In this document: piece by piece, positions 38,578-50,311 of the stretch
Numbering within the stretch: position 1 is the stretch's first letter
Layout of the letters: each line of letters opens with the position of its first letter
NCBI RefSeq assembly: GCF_000238375.3
Contig: NZ_AHBZ03000023.1
Location: 310,001-374,000, forward strand
From: Pseudoalteromonas citrea
GTDB lineage: Bacteria > Pseudomonadota > Gammaproteobacteria > Enterobacterales > Alteromonadaceae
Direction of reading: 5' to 3'
DNA: 64,000 bases
Notes under the pieces: generated by a model
The model's input: the letters and a program-made list of their open reading frames with translations, nothing else
Databases searched by the model: none
Told to the model about the DNA's origin: nothing
Made by a program: the position numbers and the translations under genes

Positions 38578-39372
38578 TTATAAACGTTTAGGTGGCTTTG
38601 CGCCTCTGAATATTATTTCGTTTTGGGCATTTAACACTACCCAGTAAGGTAAGCTTGTTATCTGATATTTCTGAAATAGTTGATTTTTTTGATCAAGTAT
38701 CACAGGGTGTTTGAGTGAAAAGCGCGTTTTATAGGCACGCACATCATCCATAGAAATATAGAAAGGTTTGATAATTGTTTTGACAGGCAGTGTGGTGATG
38801 TTTACCAACTGATTGTTCGCTGCGATTTTTTGTTCACATAATGGCAGGTGTTGAAAAGGGCATAGAGCGTCACTAAAAAAGAGTACTTGGGGCGAACGCT
38901 TTTGACCAAATACATGACTGTTACCATCAATATCGGTGAGTTTTACCGATTGGTTTGCTGTTAATGGCGTAAGAATACCATCATGACTCACAGTGGCATT
39001 TTCTGTATCAGTACCTAGGTAGCTAATTCTTTTAGCTTTACCATCGAACATGAACACCTTGGAGGGCGTTTTCCATACGCCTAAAGAAAGTGCGATACGT
39101 TGATTCTTATCAATTTTCAATCCTTTAAACTGTGGGTTGCTTTTAACAAACTGCGATACCACTTGTGTGTCGATATTGATGTCGGGTTGCAAGTAAATTC
39201 GGGTAACACCTGCTTCTTTGTCAGGTATCGTGGTTGGCGTATAGTATTCATCCCAAAGATTAATAAATATGATCTCTACTGGTCCACGCTCTGGCAGGGT
39301 CATTGCGTAGGTCGGTAGGTGGAGTACCAGTGAAAAAAGGCATAGTAGGAAGTAGTGAAATCGAGTCATCAT
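38578..39372 (-). CDS. Periplasmic redoxin/thioredoxin-like protein
   Basis: A 264-residue protein with a signal peptide (MMTRFHYFLLCLFSLVLHLPTYA). The C-terminal half has a thioredoxin-like pattern: 'QVLFFSDALCPFQHLPLCEQ' with two Cys spaced by eight residues, then a cis-Pro-like 'YQITSLPYWVVLNAQNEI'. There is no standard CxxC. The N-terminal half has no recognised domain. I use ATG 39372 with AAGGAT upstream. It is third in a minus-strand set with a TlpA-like and a CcdA-like gene, so it is probably fed electrons through them. The exact substrate is unknown. Confidence 0.65.
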   Translation of the reverse strand: MMTRFHYFLLCLFSLVLHLPTYAMTLPERGPVEIIFINLWDEYYTPTTIPDKEAGVTRIYLQPDINIDTQVVSQFVKSNPQFKGLKIDKNQRIALSLGVWKTPSKVFMFDGKAKRISYLGTDTENATVSHDGILTPLTANQSVKLTDIDGNSHVFGQKRSPQVLFFSDALCPFQHLPLCEQKIAANNQLVNITTLPVKTIIKPFYISMDDVRAYKTRFSLKHPVILDQKNQLFQKYQITSLPYWVVLNAQNEIIFRGAKPPKRL

Positions 39373-39379
39373 AGAATCC

Positions 39380-39844
39380 TTATTTAAGTGCTTCAAGTCT
39401 TTGTTTTAACTCATCAGTTAGCAGAGCGCTGCGATATACTTCGTTACCATCACTATCAAGTAATATATGTGTGGGTGTACCCGTGACTTTAAATTGCTGT
39501 ACTAACTGTCCCTGTGCATCAAAAATAGTTGGGATCGTATAGTTATGCTTCTGCATGTAACGTCTGACGAGGCCTATGTTTTGGTTAAAACCAACGTTCA
39601 CAGCAATAACCTGTAATTTGTCATTAGTGTCTTGATAGGTGTCTTGTAAATGCGGCATTTCCTCTATGCAGTAGCTGCACCATGTTGCCCAAAATTTTAA
39701 ATAGATTGGCGCATCACCTTCTGGTAATTGTTTGCCAGTTATAGAAGTCGCAGAGAATACTGCGGTATTTGAAGGGGTCGCGTGTGCCAACGTGCTGAGA
39801 CTACCGAGCACTAAAATAGCAGCGGAAAGTGTTGTGTGTGTCAT
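39380..39844 (-). CDS. TlpA-like periplasmic thioredoxin
   Basis: A 154-residue protein with a signal peptide (MTHTTLSAAILVLGSLSTLAHA). The active site is 'FWATWCSYCIEEMPHLQDTY' (CxxC with Ser-Tyr), and the cis-Pro is in 'VTGTPTHILLDSDGN'. It is a reducing periplasmic thioredoxin of the TlpA/ResA type. I use ATG 39844 with AAGGAAA upstream; the longer frame lies inside the next gene. It is 12 bases downstream of the CcdA-like gene, its likely electron donor. Confidence 0.85.
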   Translation of the reverse strand: MTHTTLSAAILVLGSLSTLAHATPSNTAVFSATSITGKQLPEGDAPIYLKFWATWCSYCIEEMPHLQDTYQDTNDKLQVIAVNVGFNQNIGLVRRYMQKHNYTIPTIFDAQGQLVQQFKVTGTPTHILLDSDGNEVYRSALLTDELKQRLEALK

Positions 39845-39855
39845 GATGTTTCCTT

Positions 39856-40542
39856 TTAGATATAAAGAAGTTGTCCTGCCCGCAATAAGTAGTACTGACT
39901 CATCATGAGCAGTAATAAAAACATGAACCATTGAATGGTGTGTAGCCAACGGCCAGATTTGGGGATTCTTGAAATGAAGCCGCTGAAAATACCGGCAAAA
40001 AATAGAAGTAAGCACATACCAACTGCAAATGAAAAGAGGATAGCAATACCCCAAGGTAGGTTTTGTTGCTCAGCGACGAAAAGTAAAATGGCCGCTAATA
40101 TTGGTGAGCTGCAAGGTGCAGCAACGAAGCCACTAGCTATACCCATTAGTAAAGCGGAATGTGAATTTTGTTTTTGCGAGAACGTATATAAAAATGCAGG
40201 CAGTGGTATCCACCCTTTCAGTACAAAGGCAAATAGTAATAGCAAATTGGCGAATACGATTTGGGTGATTGGGTGGCTGGCAATGGCACCAAAGAATTGC
40301 CCACTCAGTGCGGCTGTGGCCCCGAGTATTGCGTACACAGAGGCTAAGCCCAAACAATACAGTAATGCCCGCAGAGCGACGCTTGAAGTACTATTTTGGC
40401 TTAATGTCGCAACGGTAATGGGTAATAATGGGTAGATACACGTAGAGAGACTGGTTAATAGTCCCATAAAGAATGCCAGCAATATCCAATAGAAGCTTGG
40501 TTGGCTTTTTTGTAATAACTCAATGAACACTGATTCGGTCAT
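39856..40542 (-). CDS. CcdA/DsbD-type transmembrane thiol transporter
   Basis: A 228-residue integral membrane protein with about six helices. The two membrane Cys that carry electrons are in 'LTSLSTCIYPLLPITVATL' and 'SGFVAAPCSSPILAAIL', as in CcdA/DsbD-beta. It moves reducing power from cytoplasmic thioredoxin to periplasmic partners, here the TlpA-like and redoxin-like proteins downstream. I use ATG 40542 (AGAGAA site). A role in cytochrome c maturation or a dedicated thiol pathway cannot be told apart here. Confidence 0.85.
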   Translation of the reverse strand: MTESVFIELLQKSQPSFYWILLAFFMGLLTSLSTCIYPLLPITVATLSQNSTSSVALRALLYCLGLASVYAILGATAALSGQFFGAIASHPITQIVFANLLLLFAFVLKGWIPLPAFLYTFSQKQNSHSALLMGIASGFVAAPCSSPILAAILLFVAEQQNLPWGIAILFSFAVGMCLLLFFAGIFSGFISRIPKSGRWLHTIQWFMFLLLLMMSQYYLLRAGQLLYI

Positions 40543-40868
40543 GATGTTCTCTATAAATGTCAGTGTTAGCAAAATTAATTGAATTGGCACAGAACACCAT
40601 CAAGAATGACTGAAATATATATAAAAAAACAAAAAGCATAAAAATCATGTGTTTATTGTATGTTTTGCCGTGCCTTTAGCACGATATAAAATATAGAAAG
40701 AATGATTGATAGAGAAGCCGCATATGTTGTTCACGAGCAGGGCACGAAAAGGTTATTCGGTGGGATTATTGGTGCTCAATATTGATTTATATAGAGGTAT
40801 TTACAAGGTGTAACCTGACCAAGAAGGAGTCAGTTGTGAGAGAGTGAATGTTTGTTATGAGCACAAAC
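40543..40868. other. Intergenic region upstream of the CcdA-like gene
   Basis: About 325 AT-rich bases likely holding the promoter for the minus-strand redox genes. A 27-codon plus-strand ORF around 40701 lacks support. No other feature is recognised. Confidence 0.4.
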
Positions 40869-40899
40869 AAAAACGCCCGCGATGCAGCGGGCGTTTTTT
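40869..40899. terminator. Bidirectional intrinsic terminator downstream of yidC
   Basis: AAAAACGCCCGC, loop GATGCA, GCGGGCGTTTTTT: strong GC stem with A- and T-tracts, 13 bases after the yidC stop. Confidence 0.93.
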
Positions 40900-40911
40900 A
40901 GTACTGAGTAA

Positions 40912-42552
40912 TTATCTTACTTTTAGACCTTTCTTTTCCATACCGCGGTAGATGATTAGCATCTGTGCGATGGTGATCAGGTTTGATACTAGCCAGTATA
41001 AAACGAGACCTGATGGGAAAGGGAAGATTAAGAAGAATATGGTAAATACCACAGGCATATACGTCATCATCTTTTGCTGCATCGGGTCTGTGACTGTCAT
41101 CGGCTGCAGCTTTTGCGTTAGGAACATACTCGCACCAAATAAGATTGGTAGAACGTAGTAAGGGTCTGCTGCTGATAAGTCAGTAAGCCAGAACATGAAT
41201 TCAGCGTGACGTAATTCAGTTGACTCTAAGAATACATAGAACAATGCTAAGAAAATTGGCATTTGTAGTAATAGAGGTAAACAGCCACCCATCGGGTTCA
41301 CTTTCTCTTTACGGTATAACTCCATCGTAGCTTGACCAAACTTCTGACGGTCATCGCCGTAACGTTCTTTTAATGCCTGCATTTTTGGCTGTAGCATGCG
41401 CATTTTAGCCATTGACGTGTATTGTGCTTTAGTCAGCGGGTAAAGTGCAGATTTCACCAAAATAGTGATGGCGATAATAGCGAGACCCCAGTTTCCGATC
41501 AGGCCGTATAAGAACTTAAGTAATATGAACAATGGCTGAGAGATAAAAAATAACCAACCATAGTCTACAGTTAAATCTAAGTTATGATGAATGGCTTCTA
41601 AAGCATCACCGTCTTTAGGGCCCATATAATAGGTTGCAGAAATATTGGCTGTACTATTAGCTTGTACATTAACGGGTTCGCCTTTTAACCCCATAATACC
41701 TTGGCCATTGCGAACCGCAGTGTAAATGGTGTTATTTGAATCTTGCGCTGGTACCCAGGCACTTACAAAGTAGTGCTGAATAAAGGCAACATAGCCACCG
41801 AGTGTATTTTTATTTAGGTTCGCTTCAACCATGTCATCAAAGCTGTATTTTTCATAAGGCTCTTCTGCAGTACCGTATGCAGTACCAAGGTAGGTTTGAT
41901 CAACCATGCTGCCTTTGGCCTGAATAGTACGCTTAACCTGAGTGTATAACTGTACTTGTACTGGATCAGCGGTTGCGTTGTTAACACTATACTCAAGGTT
42001 TACATCGTATTTGCCAGCTTTAAAGACGTATGTTTTGGTAAACTCAACGCCTTTAGCATCAACAAACGTTAAAGGCACACGCAATTCATCACCATTTAAT
42101 TGGTATTGCGTATTTGAGCTTGTATATACAGGACGACCATCTTGTGAGGCATCTGGGCCGTTTAAGCCAATTAAGCCACTTTGCGAGATATATTGCTTAC
42201 CTTCAAACTCACCCAGAAGTAAGTATGGGTCTTCACTGCCATGCGTTTCAGCATGCTTTAGAAGTTTGGCTTCAACAATATCACCACCTTTGGTATCAAT
42301 TTGTACAGCTAAAACGTCAGTCGTTACTGTGATCACCGAACGGATCGCTTTAGTGGCAGCCATTGGCACATCGCCTTGGCTTGATACTGGTACATCATTT
42401 TGTGACGTAGCCGATGGTGTATTTTGGGTAGTTACTTGTGTTGTGGCACTGGTATCGATTTTTGGTTGGTTGTAATCATTATTCCACTCTTGGAACAATA
42501 AATACGACACAAGCAATAAACCGATAAATAAAAACGTGCGTTGTGATTCCAT
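40912..42552 (-). CDS. yidC: Membrane protein insertase YidC
   Basis: A 546-residue inner-membrane insertase and chaperone. The first helix 'TFLFIGLLLVSYLLFQEW' is followed by a large periplasmic domain, then the insertase core with 'KYMGPKDGD'-type linker, 'LTKAQYTSMAKMRMLQPKM' and 'MGGCLPLLLQMPIFLALFYV'. The hydrophilic-groove Arg is in 'LYPLTKAQ' and neighbouring helices. It is followed in the transcript by nothing until the terminator; in most relatives mnmE comes next. Confidence 0.97.
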   Translation of the reverse strand: MESQRTFLFIGLLLVSYLLFQEWNNDYNQPKIDTSATTQVTTQNTPSATSQNDVPVSSQGDVPMAATKAIRSVITVTTDVLAVQIDTKGGDIVEAKLLKHAETHGSEDPYLLLGEFEGKQYISQSGLIGLNGPDASQDGRPVYTSSNTQYQLNGDELRVPLTFVDAKGVEFTKTYVFKAGKYDVNLEYSVNNATADPVQVQLYTQVKRTIQAKGSMVDQTYLGTAYGTAEEPYEKYSFDDMVEANLNKNTLGGYVAFIQHYFVSAWVPAQDSNNTIYTAVRNGQGIMGLKGEPVNVQANSTANISATYYMGPKDGDALEAIHHNLDLTVDYGWLFFISQPLFILLKFLYGLIGNWGLAIIAITILVKSALYPLTKAQYTSMAKMRMLQPKMQALKERYGDDRQKFGQATMELYRKEKVNPMGGCLPLLLQMPIFLALFYVFLESTELRHAEFMFWLTDLSAADPYYVLPILFGASMFLTQKLQPMTVTDPMQQKMMTYMPVVFTIFFLIFPFPSGLVLYWLVSNLITIAQMLIIYRGMEKKGLKVR

Positions 42553-42560
42553 AACAGCTC

Positions 42561-42875
42561 TTATTTCTCGTGTTGATGTTTAACTTGGGTTGATTTCTCA
42601 GGTACGGGGTCATCCCCGCCTGCACTTAAAGGGTGACATTTTAATATGCGTTTGACCGCGAACCAACTCCCTTTTAGCAAACCGTGGCAATTAATTGCTT
42701 GTATGGCATAACTAGAGCAAGTTGGATTAAAACGACAGTGTGGACCTAGCATAGGACTAATAAAGTGTTGGTAACCTTTAATCAAAAGTATCAAGGTGTG
42801 CTTTGGAGCACTGAGTAATACGGTGAACCAAGGCTTAAGCACTTTAATTATCATTGCCACACTATTAATGTTCAA
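42561..42875 (-). CDS. yidD: Membrane protein insertion efficiency factor YidD
   Basis: A 104-residue protein of the YidD family. '[20 protein letters not shown]' (partly shown) leads into '[11 protein letters not shown]' and ends with '[15 protein letters not shown]', all family hallmarks. It carries a slightly longer N-terminus than most (about 85 residues is usual), so a start nearer '[10 protein letters not shown]' (42854) is possible. It lies between rnpA and yidC. Confidence 0.95.
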   Translation of the reverse strand: MNINSVAMIIKVLKPWFTVLLSAPKHTLILLIKGYQHFISPMLGPHCRFNPTCSSYAIQAINCHGLLKGSWFAVKRILKCHPLSAGGDDPVPEKSTQVKHQHEK

Positions 42876-42912
42876 AAGGTGAGCTAAAGATACCCTAAAT
42901 CAAGGGTTAAAG

Positions 42913-43362
42913 CTATGAACGGGGTGTATTATCGCGCTTTTGCGGCGTGTTTGCTTTTTTTACATTCTTTGCTGGGCGCTTTTTAAACGGTTTAGGCTTT
43001 GGCGCGCCAGGTTTACAACGTTCATTGAGTTTTCGCCACATCTTATTAAGTTGTTGCGTTAACTCTGCATTACTTTGTTCATCAACACCACTTTTAACCA
43101 TTAATACAATATCAATGTTATCGAGCTTGTGTTGATTTAAACGAAAACTTTCGCGAGCAAGTCGTTTAATGCGATTACGTTGGCAAGCCAGTTTACAGCG
43201 TTTTTTAGCGACAGTAAGACCTAGACGAGGACGTCCAATATCATTTGGCTTAGCGAGAAGAGTAAAATAAGGAGTTGCTGCACGAGCAGGTTCTTGGAAT
43301 ATTCGAGAGTAATGCGAGGGAGTTAACAGACGTAACTCCCTGCCAAAGCTAAAGCTTTCCAC
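42913..43362 (-). CDS. rnpA: Ribonuclease P protein component
   Basis: A 149-residue basic protein that binds the RNase P RNA in tRNA 5' maturation. The start 'FSFGRELRLLTPSHYSRIF' and the RNR motif 'ACQRNRIKRLARESFR' are typical. It has an unusually long Lys/Pro-rich C-terminal tail ('KPKPFKKRPAKNVKKANT'), about 30 residues beyond the E. coli protein (119). It is in the usual rpmH-rnpA-yidD-yidC order. Confidence 0.96.
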   Translation of the reverse strand: MESFSFGRELRLLTPSHYSRIFQEPARAATPYFTLLAKPNDIGRPRLGLTVAKKRCKLACQRNRIKRLARESFRLNQHKLDNIDIVLMVKSGVDEQSNAELTQQLNKMWRKLNERCKPGAPKPKPFKKRPAKNVKKANTPQKRDNTPRS

Positions 43363-43367
43363 TTATA

Positions 43368-43502
43368 TTAAGCAGAAAGTACTTTACGGCCTTTAGCACG
43401 ACGACGTGCTAGTACTTTACGGCCATTTACAGTTGCCATGCGAGCACGGAAACCGTGAGCACGTTTGCGTTTAAGAACGCTAGGTTGAAAAGTTCTTTTC
43501 AT
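43368..43502 (-). CDS. rpmH: 50S ribosomal protein L34
   Basis: A 44-residue ribosomal protein found by reading the minus strand: it begins [20 protein letters not shown] and ends '[18 protein letters not shown]'. Length and sequence are near-identical to other L34 proteins. It precedes rnpA by five bases and is divergent from dnaA across a regulatory region. Confidence 0.98.
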
Positions 43503-44084
43503 AACAATTCCGTCCGATCGGTTAAGTTTAAAACATCCTATGCAGGTCGCGATCCTGGCACAGGTGCCATTGCGAGCGCGAGATAGTAATGCCCATAGCC
43601 AAGAAAGTCAATAATAATCTCAGGCGCTGGTGGTTTTTTAACTAATACCTAATATAAGGTTACATAGGGTAATTAGTAATAGTCGCTATTATATAAAGCT
43701 GCCGCATTATAAAGGCGATCTTTCGATCACACCAGTAGATCTCGATCGATCTGATCTAATTGAAGTTTTCCACAGGCTATGGGGGGAATATGGCAAAAAC
43801 CTTGGGAAAACTAAAAATGATCGTAAATTAGCAGTGAGATCTTGTCTATTTTTTGCTATGATCTAACTCTTGGATCTAAAATAAAAACGCTTTTAAAACA
43901 GGTGTTTAATATTTTTTATCAACAGGATCCTCATTTTTTGAAAAGTCAATATTGAAGTTGTGGATAAGATCCATTCATAATACTCGGCTTCCATTATTAA
44001 TTTAATGATAATAAACGAAAATTTCTGGGTGAATTTACATCTTTATTGATGCCCGGGAATATTAACTGTGTACTGGAGTTCAGC
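43503..44084. promoter_or_regulatory. rpmH-dnaA divergent regulatory region
   Basis: About 580 bases. A dense GATC cluster lies at 43719-43757, with further GATC sites to about 43975. A perfect reverse DnaA box TGTGGATAA is at 43959-43967 and a near match TTTTCCACA at 43766-43774. This fits DnaA autoregulation and Dam/SeqA sequestration of the dnaA promoter. The rpmH promoter is also expected here. Exact start sites cannot be fixed. Confidence 0.7.
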
Positions 44085-45479
44085 GTGTATCTGTCGGTTT
44101 GGCAAAGTTGTTTATATGTGTTGCAAGATGAACTGCCATCTCAGCAATTTAGTATGTGGGTTAGACCACTACAAGCAGAAAGTACCGATGATACCTTAAC
44201 GATTTATGCGCCTAACCGGTTTGTATTGGATTGGGTGAGAGAAAAGTATTTAAATCGAATTAATGAATTACTGATTGAGATTTGTGGTGATGAAGCACCA
44301 AAATTGCATTTTGATGTAGGCAGTAAACCGATTTTAGGCCAACAACCGATTGTTGATAGTCAACAAGCTCCGGCTGTAAGTGCACACTCCGCAGCAAGTA
44401 CGCAGAGTGTTGCCGCGCCGATTGTTGAAAAGGTTGAGCCGGCTCCAAAGTCAGCATATCGCCCCAATATCAAAGAAAACTATACCTTTGATAATTTTGT
44501 TGAGGGTAAGTCTAACCAATTAGCGAAGGCTGCTGCGACTCAGGTGTCTGATAACCCTGGATCGGCATTTAATCCCGTTTTTATTTATGGTGGAACGGGT
44601 TTAGGTAAAACGCATTTGTTACACGCTGTTGGTAATGGCATTTTGGCGAAAAAGCCAGACGCAAAAATTGTTTATATGCATTCAGAGCGTTTTGTGCAAG
44701 ATATGGTGAAAGCGTTACAAAATAATGCGATAGAAGAATTTAAACGTTACTACCGCAGTGTGGATGCGTTGATGATCGATGACATTCAATTCTTTGCAAA
44801 TAAAGAACGCTCTCAAGAAGAGTTCTTTCATACCTTTAATGCATTGCTTGAAGGTAATCAGCAGATTATTTTGACATCAGATCGTTACCCTAAAGAAATT
44901 GAAGGGGTAGAAGACCGTCTTAAATCTCGCTTTGGTTGGGGCTTAACCATTGCAATTGAGCCGCCTGAATTGGAAACGCGCGTAGCGATTTTAATGAAGA
45001 AGGCACAGCAAAGTAATATTAATTTGCCCCATGAAGTGGCATTTTTTATTGCGAAAAAATTGCGCTCGAATGTACGTGAGTTAGAAGGGGCATTAAACCG
45101 GGTTATTGCTAACGCAAATTTCACTGGCCGTCCGATCTCTATCGATTTCGTAAAAGAAGCACTGCGTGATTTATTGGCATTGCAAGATAAATTAGTCACG
45201 ATAGATAATATTCAGCGTACTGTTGCAGAATATTATCGTATCCGTGTGTCTGATTTATTATCAAAGCGCCGTAGCCGTTCCGTAGCTCGTCCGCGCCAAG
45301 TTGCGATGGCGTTGTCAAAAGAACTTACCAATCATAGCTTGCCGGAGATTGGTGATGCATTTGGTGGCCGAGATCATACAACTGTGTTGCATGCATGTCG
45401 TAAAGTGAAGGCACTTCGTGATGAATCACACGAAGTAAAAGAAGATTATCAAAATTTGATCAGAACATTGTCGTCTTAA
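44085..45479 (+). CDS. dnaA: Chromosomal replication initiator DnaA
   Basis: A 464-residue AAA+ initiator. I start at GTG 44085 (GGAG ribosome site), where the protein reads '[20 protein letters not shown]', the normal N-terminus; the longer frame from TTG 44046 is not expected. Walker A '[16 protein letters not shown]', Walker B '[16 protein letters not shown]', and the DNA-binding signature '[20 protein letters not shown]' near the C-terminus are all present. Its boxes occur in oriC and in its own promoter. First gene of dnaA-dnaN-recF-gyrB. Confidence 0.98.
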   Translation: MYLSVWQSCLYVLQDELPSQQFSMWVRPLQAESTDDTLTIYAPNRFVLDWVREKYLNRINELLIEICGDEAPKLHFDVGSKPILGQQPIVDSQQAPAVSAHSAASTQSVAAPIVEKVEPAPKSAYRPNIKENYTFDNFVEGKSNQLAKAAATQVSDNPGSAFNPVFIYGGTGLGKTHLLHAVGNGILAKKPDAKIVYMHSERFVQDMVKALQNNAIEEFKRYYRSVDALMIDDIQFFANKERSQEEFFHTFNALLEGNQQIILTSDRYPKEIEGVEDRLKSRFGWGLTIAIEPPELETRVAILMKKAQQSNINLPHEVAFFIAKKLRSNVRELEGALNRVIANANFTGRPISIDFVKEALRDLLALQDKLVTIDNIQRTVAEYYRIRVSDLLSKRRSRSVARPRQVAMALSKELTNHSLPEIGDAFGGRDHTTVLHACRKVKALRDESHEVKEDYQNLIRTLSS

Positions 45480-45494
45480 GGGCTCGTTTTTATT

Positions 45495-46598
45495 ATGCAA
45501 ATAACCATTTCAAGAGAGCAGTTTTTAAAACCGTTAACACAGGTTTCCGGTGCGATTGAGCGCAAACATACTCTACCTATTTTATCTAATGTATTACTCG
45601 AAATTAAAGACGGTACGTTAGCGATGACAGGAACCGATTTGGAAATTGAGTTGGTCGCAGCTATACAATTGGAAGGGTCTGTGAGTGACGCTAAAATTAC
45701 GCTGCCAGCAAAGAAACTATTAGATATTTGTAAAAGTTTGCCAGATGGGTCTGATATAAAGTTAGCGAGCCAAGAGCACCAATTATTACTGACAAGCGGT
45801 AAAAGTCGCTTTTCTTTGACGACGCTGGCAGCAGAAGACTTTCCTAATCTAGAGCAGTGGGATGGTGAGGTTGAATTTCAGCTAACTCGTTTAGAGTTAC
45901 GTAAGCTGCTTGAAAGCACGCATTTTTCAATGGCGAATCAAGATGTACGCTATTATTTAAACGGCATGTCGTTCGAAGTGGATAACAGTGAAATTAAAAC
46001 TGTGGCCACAGATGGACACAGGCTGGCGATTGCGCAGAAGAAATTATCTGAATCTGTTGATATGCAGCGTCAGCTTATTATTCCACGCAAGGGCGTACAG
46101 GAAATAATGCGTTTATTACCTGCAGATGACGAGCTGCTAAGTATTCAATTTGGCGCAAATCATGTTCGTATCATCGATACCGAGTTTACTTTTACCAGTA
46201 AACTGGTTGATGGACGTTTTCCCGATTATAGACGCGTACTGCCACGTGGTGGTGATAAATTAGTTACCGCTAACCGAGAGTGGTTACGCAGCGCTTTTCA
46301 GCGAGTGTCTATTTTATCTAATGAGAAGTTTCGTGGTGTACGGTTAAATCTATCTAGTGGATTATTAAAGATCAGTGCCAATAACCCAGAGCAAGAACAA
46401 GCCGAAGAAGTGGTTGAAGTGGGCTATGAAGGGGACGATTTAGAAATCGGCTTTAATGTGTCATATGTACTGGATGTGCTGAACACACTAAAAACAGAAG
46501 ACGTGCAGTTTACTTTAGCTGACTCTAATAGCAGTGCGTTAATTGAAGGTGCTGGTGATGATGAAGCGATGTATGTTGTGATGCCAATGCGTTTATAA
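45495..46598 (+). CDS. dnaN: DNA polymerase III sliding clamp (beta subunit)
   Basis: A 367-residue clamp of three repeated domains. It begins 'MQITISREQFLKPLTQVSGAI', and the C-terminus 'MYVVMPMRL' forms part of the peptide-binding cleft. Typical length (E. coli 366). It lies 15 bases after dnaA and one base before recF. Confidence 0.98.
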   Translation: MQITISREQFLKPLTQVSGAIERKHTLPILSNVLLEIKDGTLAMTGTDLEIELVAAIQLEGSVSDAKITLPAKKLLDICKSLPDGSDIKLASQEHQLLLTSGKSRFSLTTLAAEDFPNLEQWDGEVEFQLTRLELRKLLESTHFSMANQDVRYYLNGMSFEVDNSEIKTVATDGHRLAIAQKKLSESVDMQRQLIIPRKGVQEIMRLLPADDELLSIQFGANHVRIIDTEFTFTSKLVDGRFPDYRRVLPRGGDKLVTANREWLRSAFQRVSILSNEKFRGVRLNLSSGLLKISANNPEQEQAEEVVEVGYEGDDLEIGFNVSYVLDVLNTLKTEDVQFTLADSNSSALIEGAGDDEAMYVVMPMRL

Positions 46599-46599
46599 A

Positions 46600-47688
46600 A
46601 TGAGTTTGACCCATATAAGCCTCGGTGATTTTCGCAACATCGAGGCGATTTCTTTAGAACCCAGTCCCGACATAAATGTCATCATTGGCGCTAATGGCAG
46701 TGGTAAAACAAGCCTGTTAGAAGCCATATATTTTCTTTCCCACGGTAAGTCTTTTCGTACTAATAAGCATAAATTGTTGATCCGCCATGAACAGACTCGG
46801 TGTGCAGTGCATGCTAAAAAACAGCACCTTAGCTTGTCTATACCAGTTGGAATCGGTAAAGACACGTCAGGAGAGACCTCTTTACGGATCCAAGGGCAGT
46901 CTAGTCGAAAGGTCTCTGAACTTGCTCAGTTGATCCCAGTTCAAGTGATCACACCAGAAAGCTATGATTTGTTTTTTGGCGGTCCTAAAGAGCGCAGAAA
47001 GTTTATGGATTTAGGAGTGTTCCACGTGGAACATGAATTTTTTCAAGAGTGGAAAGATTTCAACAAAGTACTCAAACAGCGTAATGCGCTGTTAAAGTTA
47101 AGGCCTAATAACTATGCCGAACAAATTCAATATTGGGACAAAGAGTTTGTTCGATTAGCAGAGAAAATAAATAAACACCGAGAAGAGTATATAAGTAGGT
47201 TTAACGCCCATTTTTTTGATAAAATAGTTAGTCAAATACCCGTATTCTCAGGGCTTGAATTGCGCTATGATGAAGGGTGGAAAGAAAGCCTCGCTGATAC
47301 GCTGAAACAACAGTTTCAGCGTGATACAAAGCTTGGCTATACAAGTAAAGGGCCGCATAAAGCTGACTTCAGTTTTTATATTCATGGCCATAGTGTTGAA
47401 AGTATTCTATCTCGGGGTCAATTAAAACTCCTTCTGTATGCATTGAAAATTGCGCAGAATAGTTTGATTGAATCTGAAACCGATAAGCAGTCGATACTGC
47501 TTATCGACGACTTACCTTCAGAGTTAGGTGAAGAAACAATGCAGCATGTGTCTGCATTATTGTCGCAGTGTCAGTCTCAACTGTTTATTACTGCAATTAC
47601 CGCTGAAAGTATTTCTGCTGTCGTGGAACCGATGAAACGTGAACTACGAATGTTCCACGTGAAACATGGCAGCTTAATAACAAAATAA
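46600..47688 (+). CDS. recF: DNA replication and repair protein RecF
   Basis: A 362-residue SMC-like ATPase that helps load RecA at gaps. Walker A is 'IIGANGSGKTSLLEAIYFLS', the signature is 'LSRGQLKLLLYALKIAQ', and Walker B is 'ILLIDDLPSELG'. The coding sequence contains two parS sites (47018 and 47651), so part of it is constrained by ParB binding. Confidence 0.97.
   Translation: MSLTHISLGDFRNIEAISLEPSPDINVIIGANGSGKTSLLEAIYFLSHGKSFRTNKHKLLIRHEQTRCAVHAKKQHLSLSIPVGIGKDTSGETSLRIQGQSSRKVSELAQLIPVQVITPESYDLFFGGPKERRKFMDLGVFHVEHEFFQEWKDFNKVLKQRNALLKLRPNNYAEQIQYWDKEFVRLAEKINKHREEYISRFNAHFFDKIVSQIPVFSGLELRYDEGWKESLADTLKQQFQRDTKLGYTSKGPHKADFSFYIHGHSVESILSRGQLKLLLYALKIAQNSLIESETDKQSILLIDDLPSELGEETMQHVSALLSQCQSQLFITAITAESISAVVEPMKRELRMFHVKHGSLITK
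47018..47033. other. parS site 1 (ParB-binding palindrome)
   Basis: TGTTCCACGTGGAACA, a perfect 16-bp palindrome matching the universal chromosomal parS consensus, inside recF. It is read as 'V-F-H-V-E-H' in the protein. About 26 kb from oriC, a normal distance. Confidence 0.96.
47651..47666. other. parS site 2 (ParB-binding palindrome)
   Basis: TGTTCCACGTGAAACA, one base pair from perfect symmetry and a standard parS variant, near the 3' end of recF, 618 bases from site 1. The protein reads 'M-F-H-V-K-H' here, mirroring site 1. Confidence 0.95.
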
Positions 47689-50124
<2,436 letters not shown>

Positions 50125-50146
50125 ATCTAAGTCATAAATAATTTAA

Positions 50147-50175
50147 AAAAAGGAGGGTTTTCCCTCCTTTTTTTG
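50147..50175 (+). terminator. Intrinsic terminator after gyrB
   Basis: AAGGAGGG, loop TTTT, CCCTCCTT followed by a T-run; about 25 bases after the gyrB stop. Confidence 0.93.
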
Positions 50176-50311
50176 TGTCTAACGCTTAAAACCACGCTGC
50201 GCTCGCGGTATACTGAGCATAATTTTCACACATTTGAAACCCTTCACTGATGTAAGCCAAAACAGTGCAATACGGGTTTAGTCATGAACTAAATATATAA
50301 TTAAGCCAACT

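Noticed and set aside
40701-40784. 27-codon plus-strand ORF upstream of the CcdA-like gene
   Set aside because: No convincing ribosome site or motif and no coupled gene.
44046-44084. TTG start giving DnaA 13 extra residues
   Set aside because: The normal DnaA N-terminus begins at GTG 44085, which has a good GGAG site at proper spacing.
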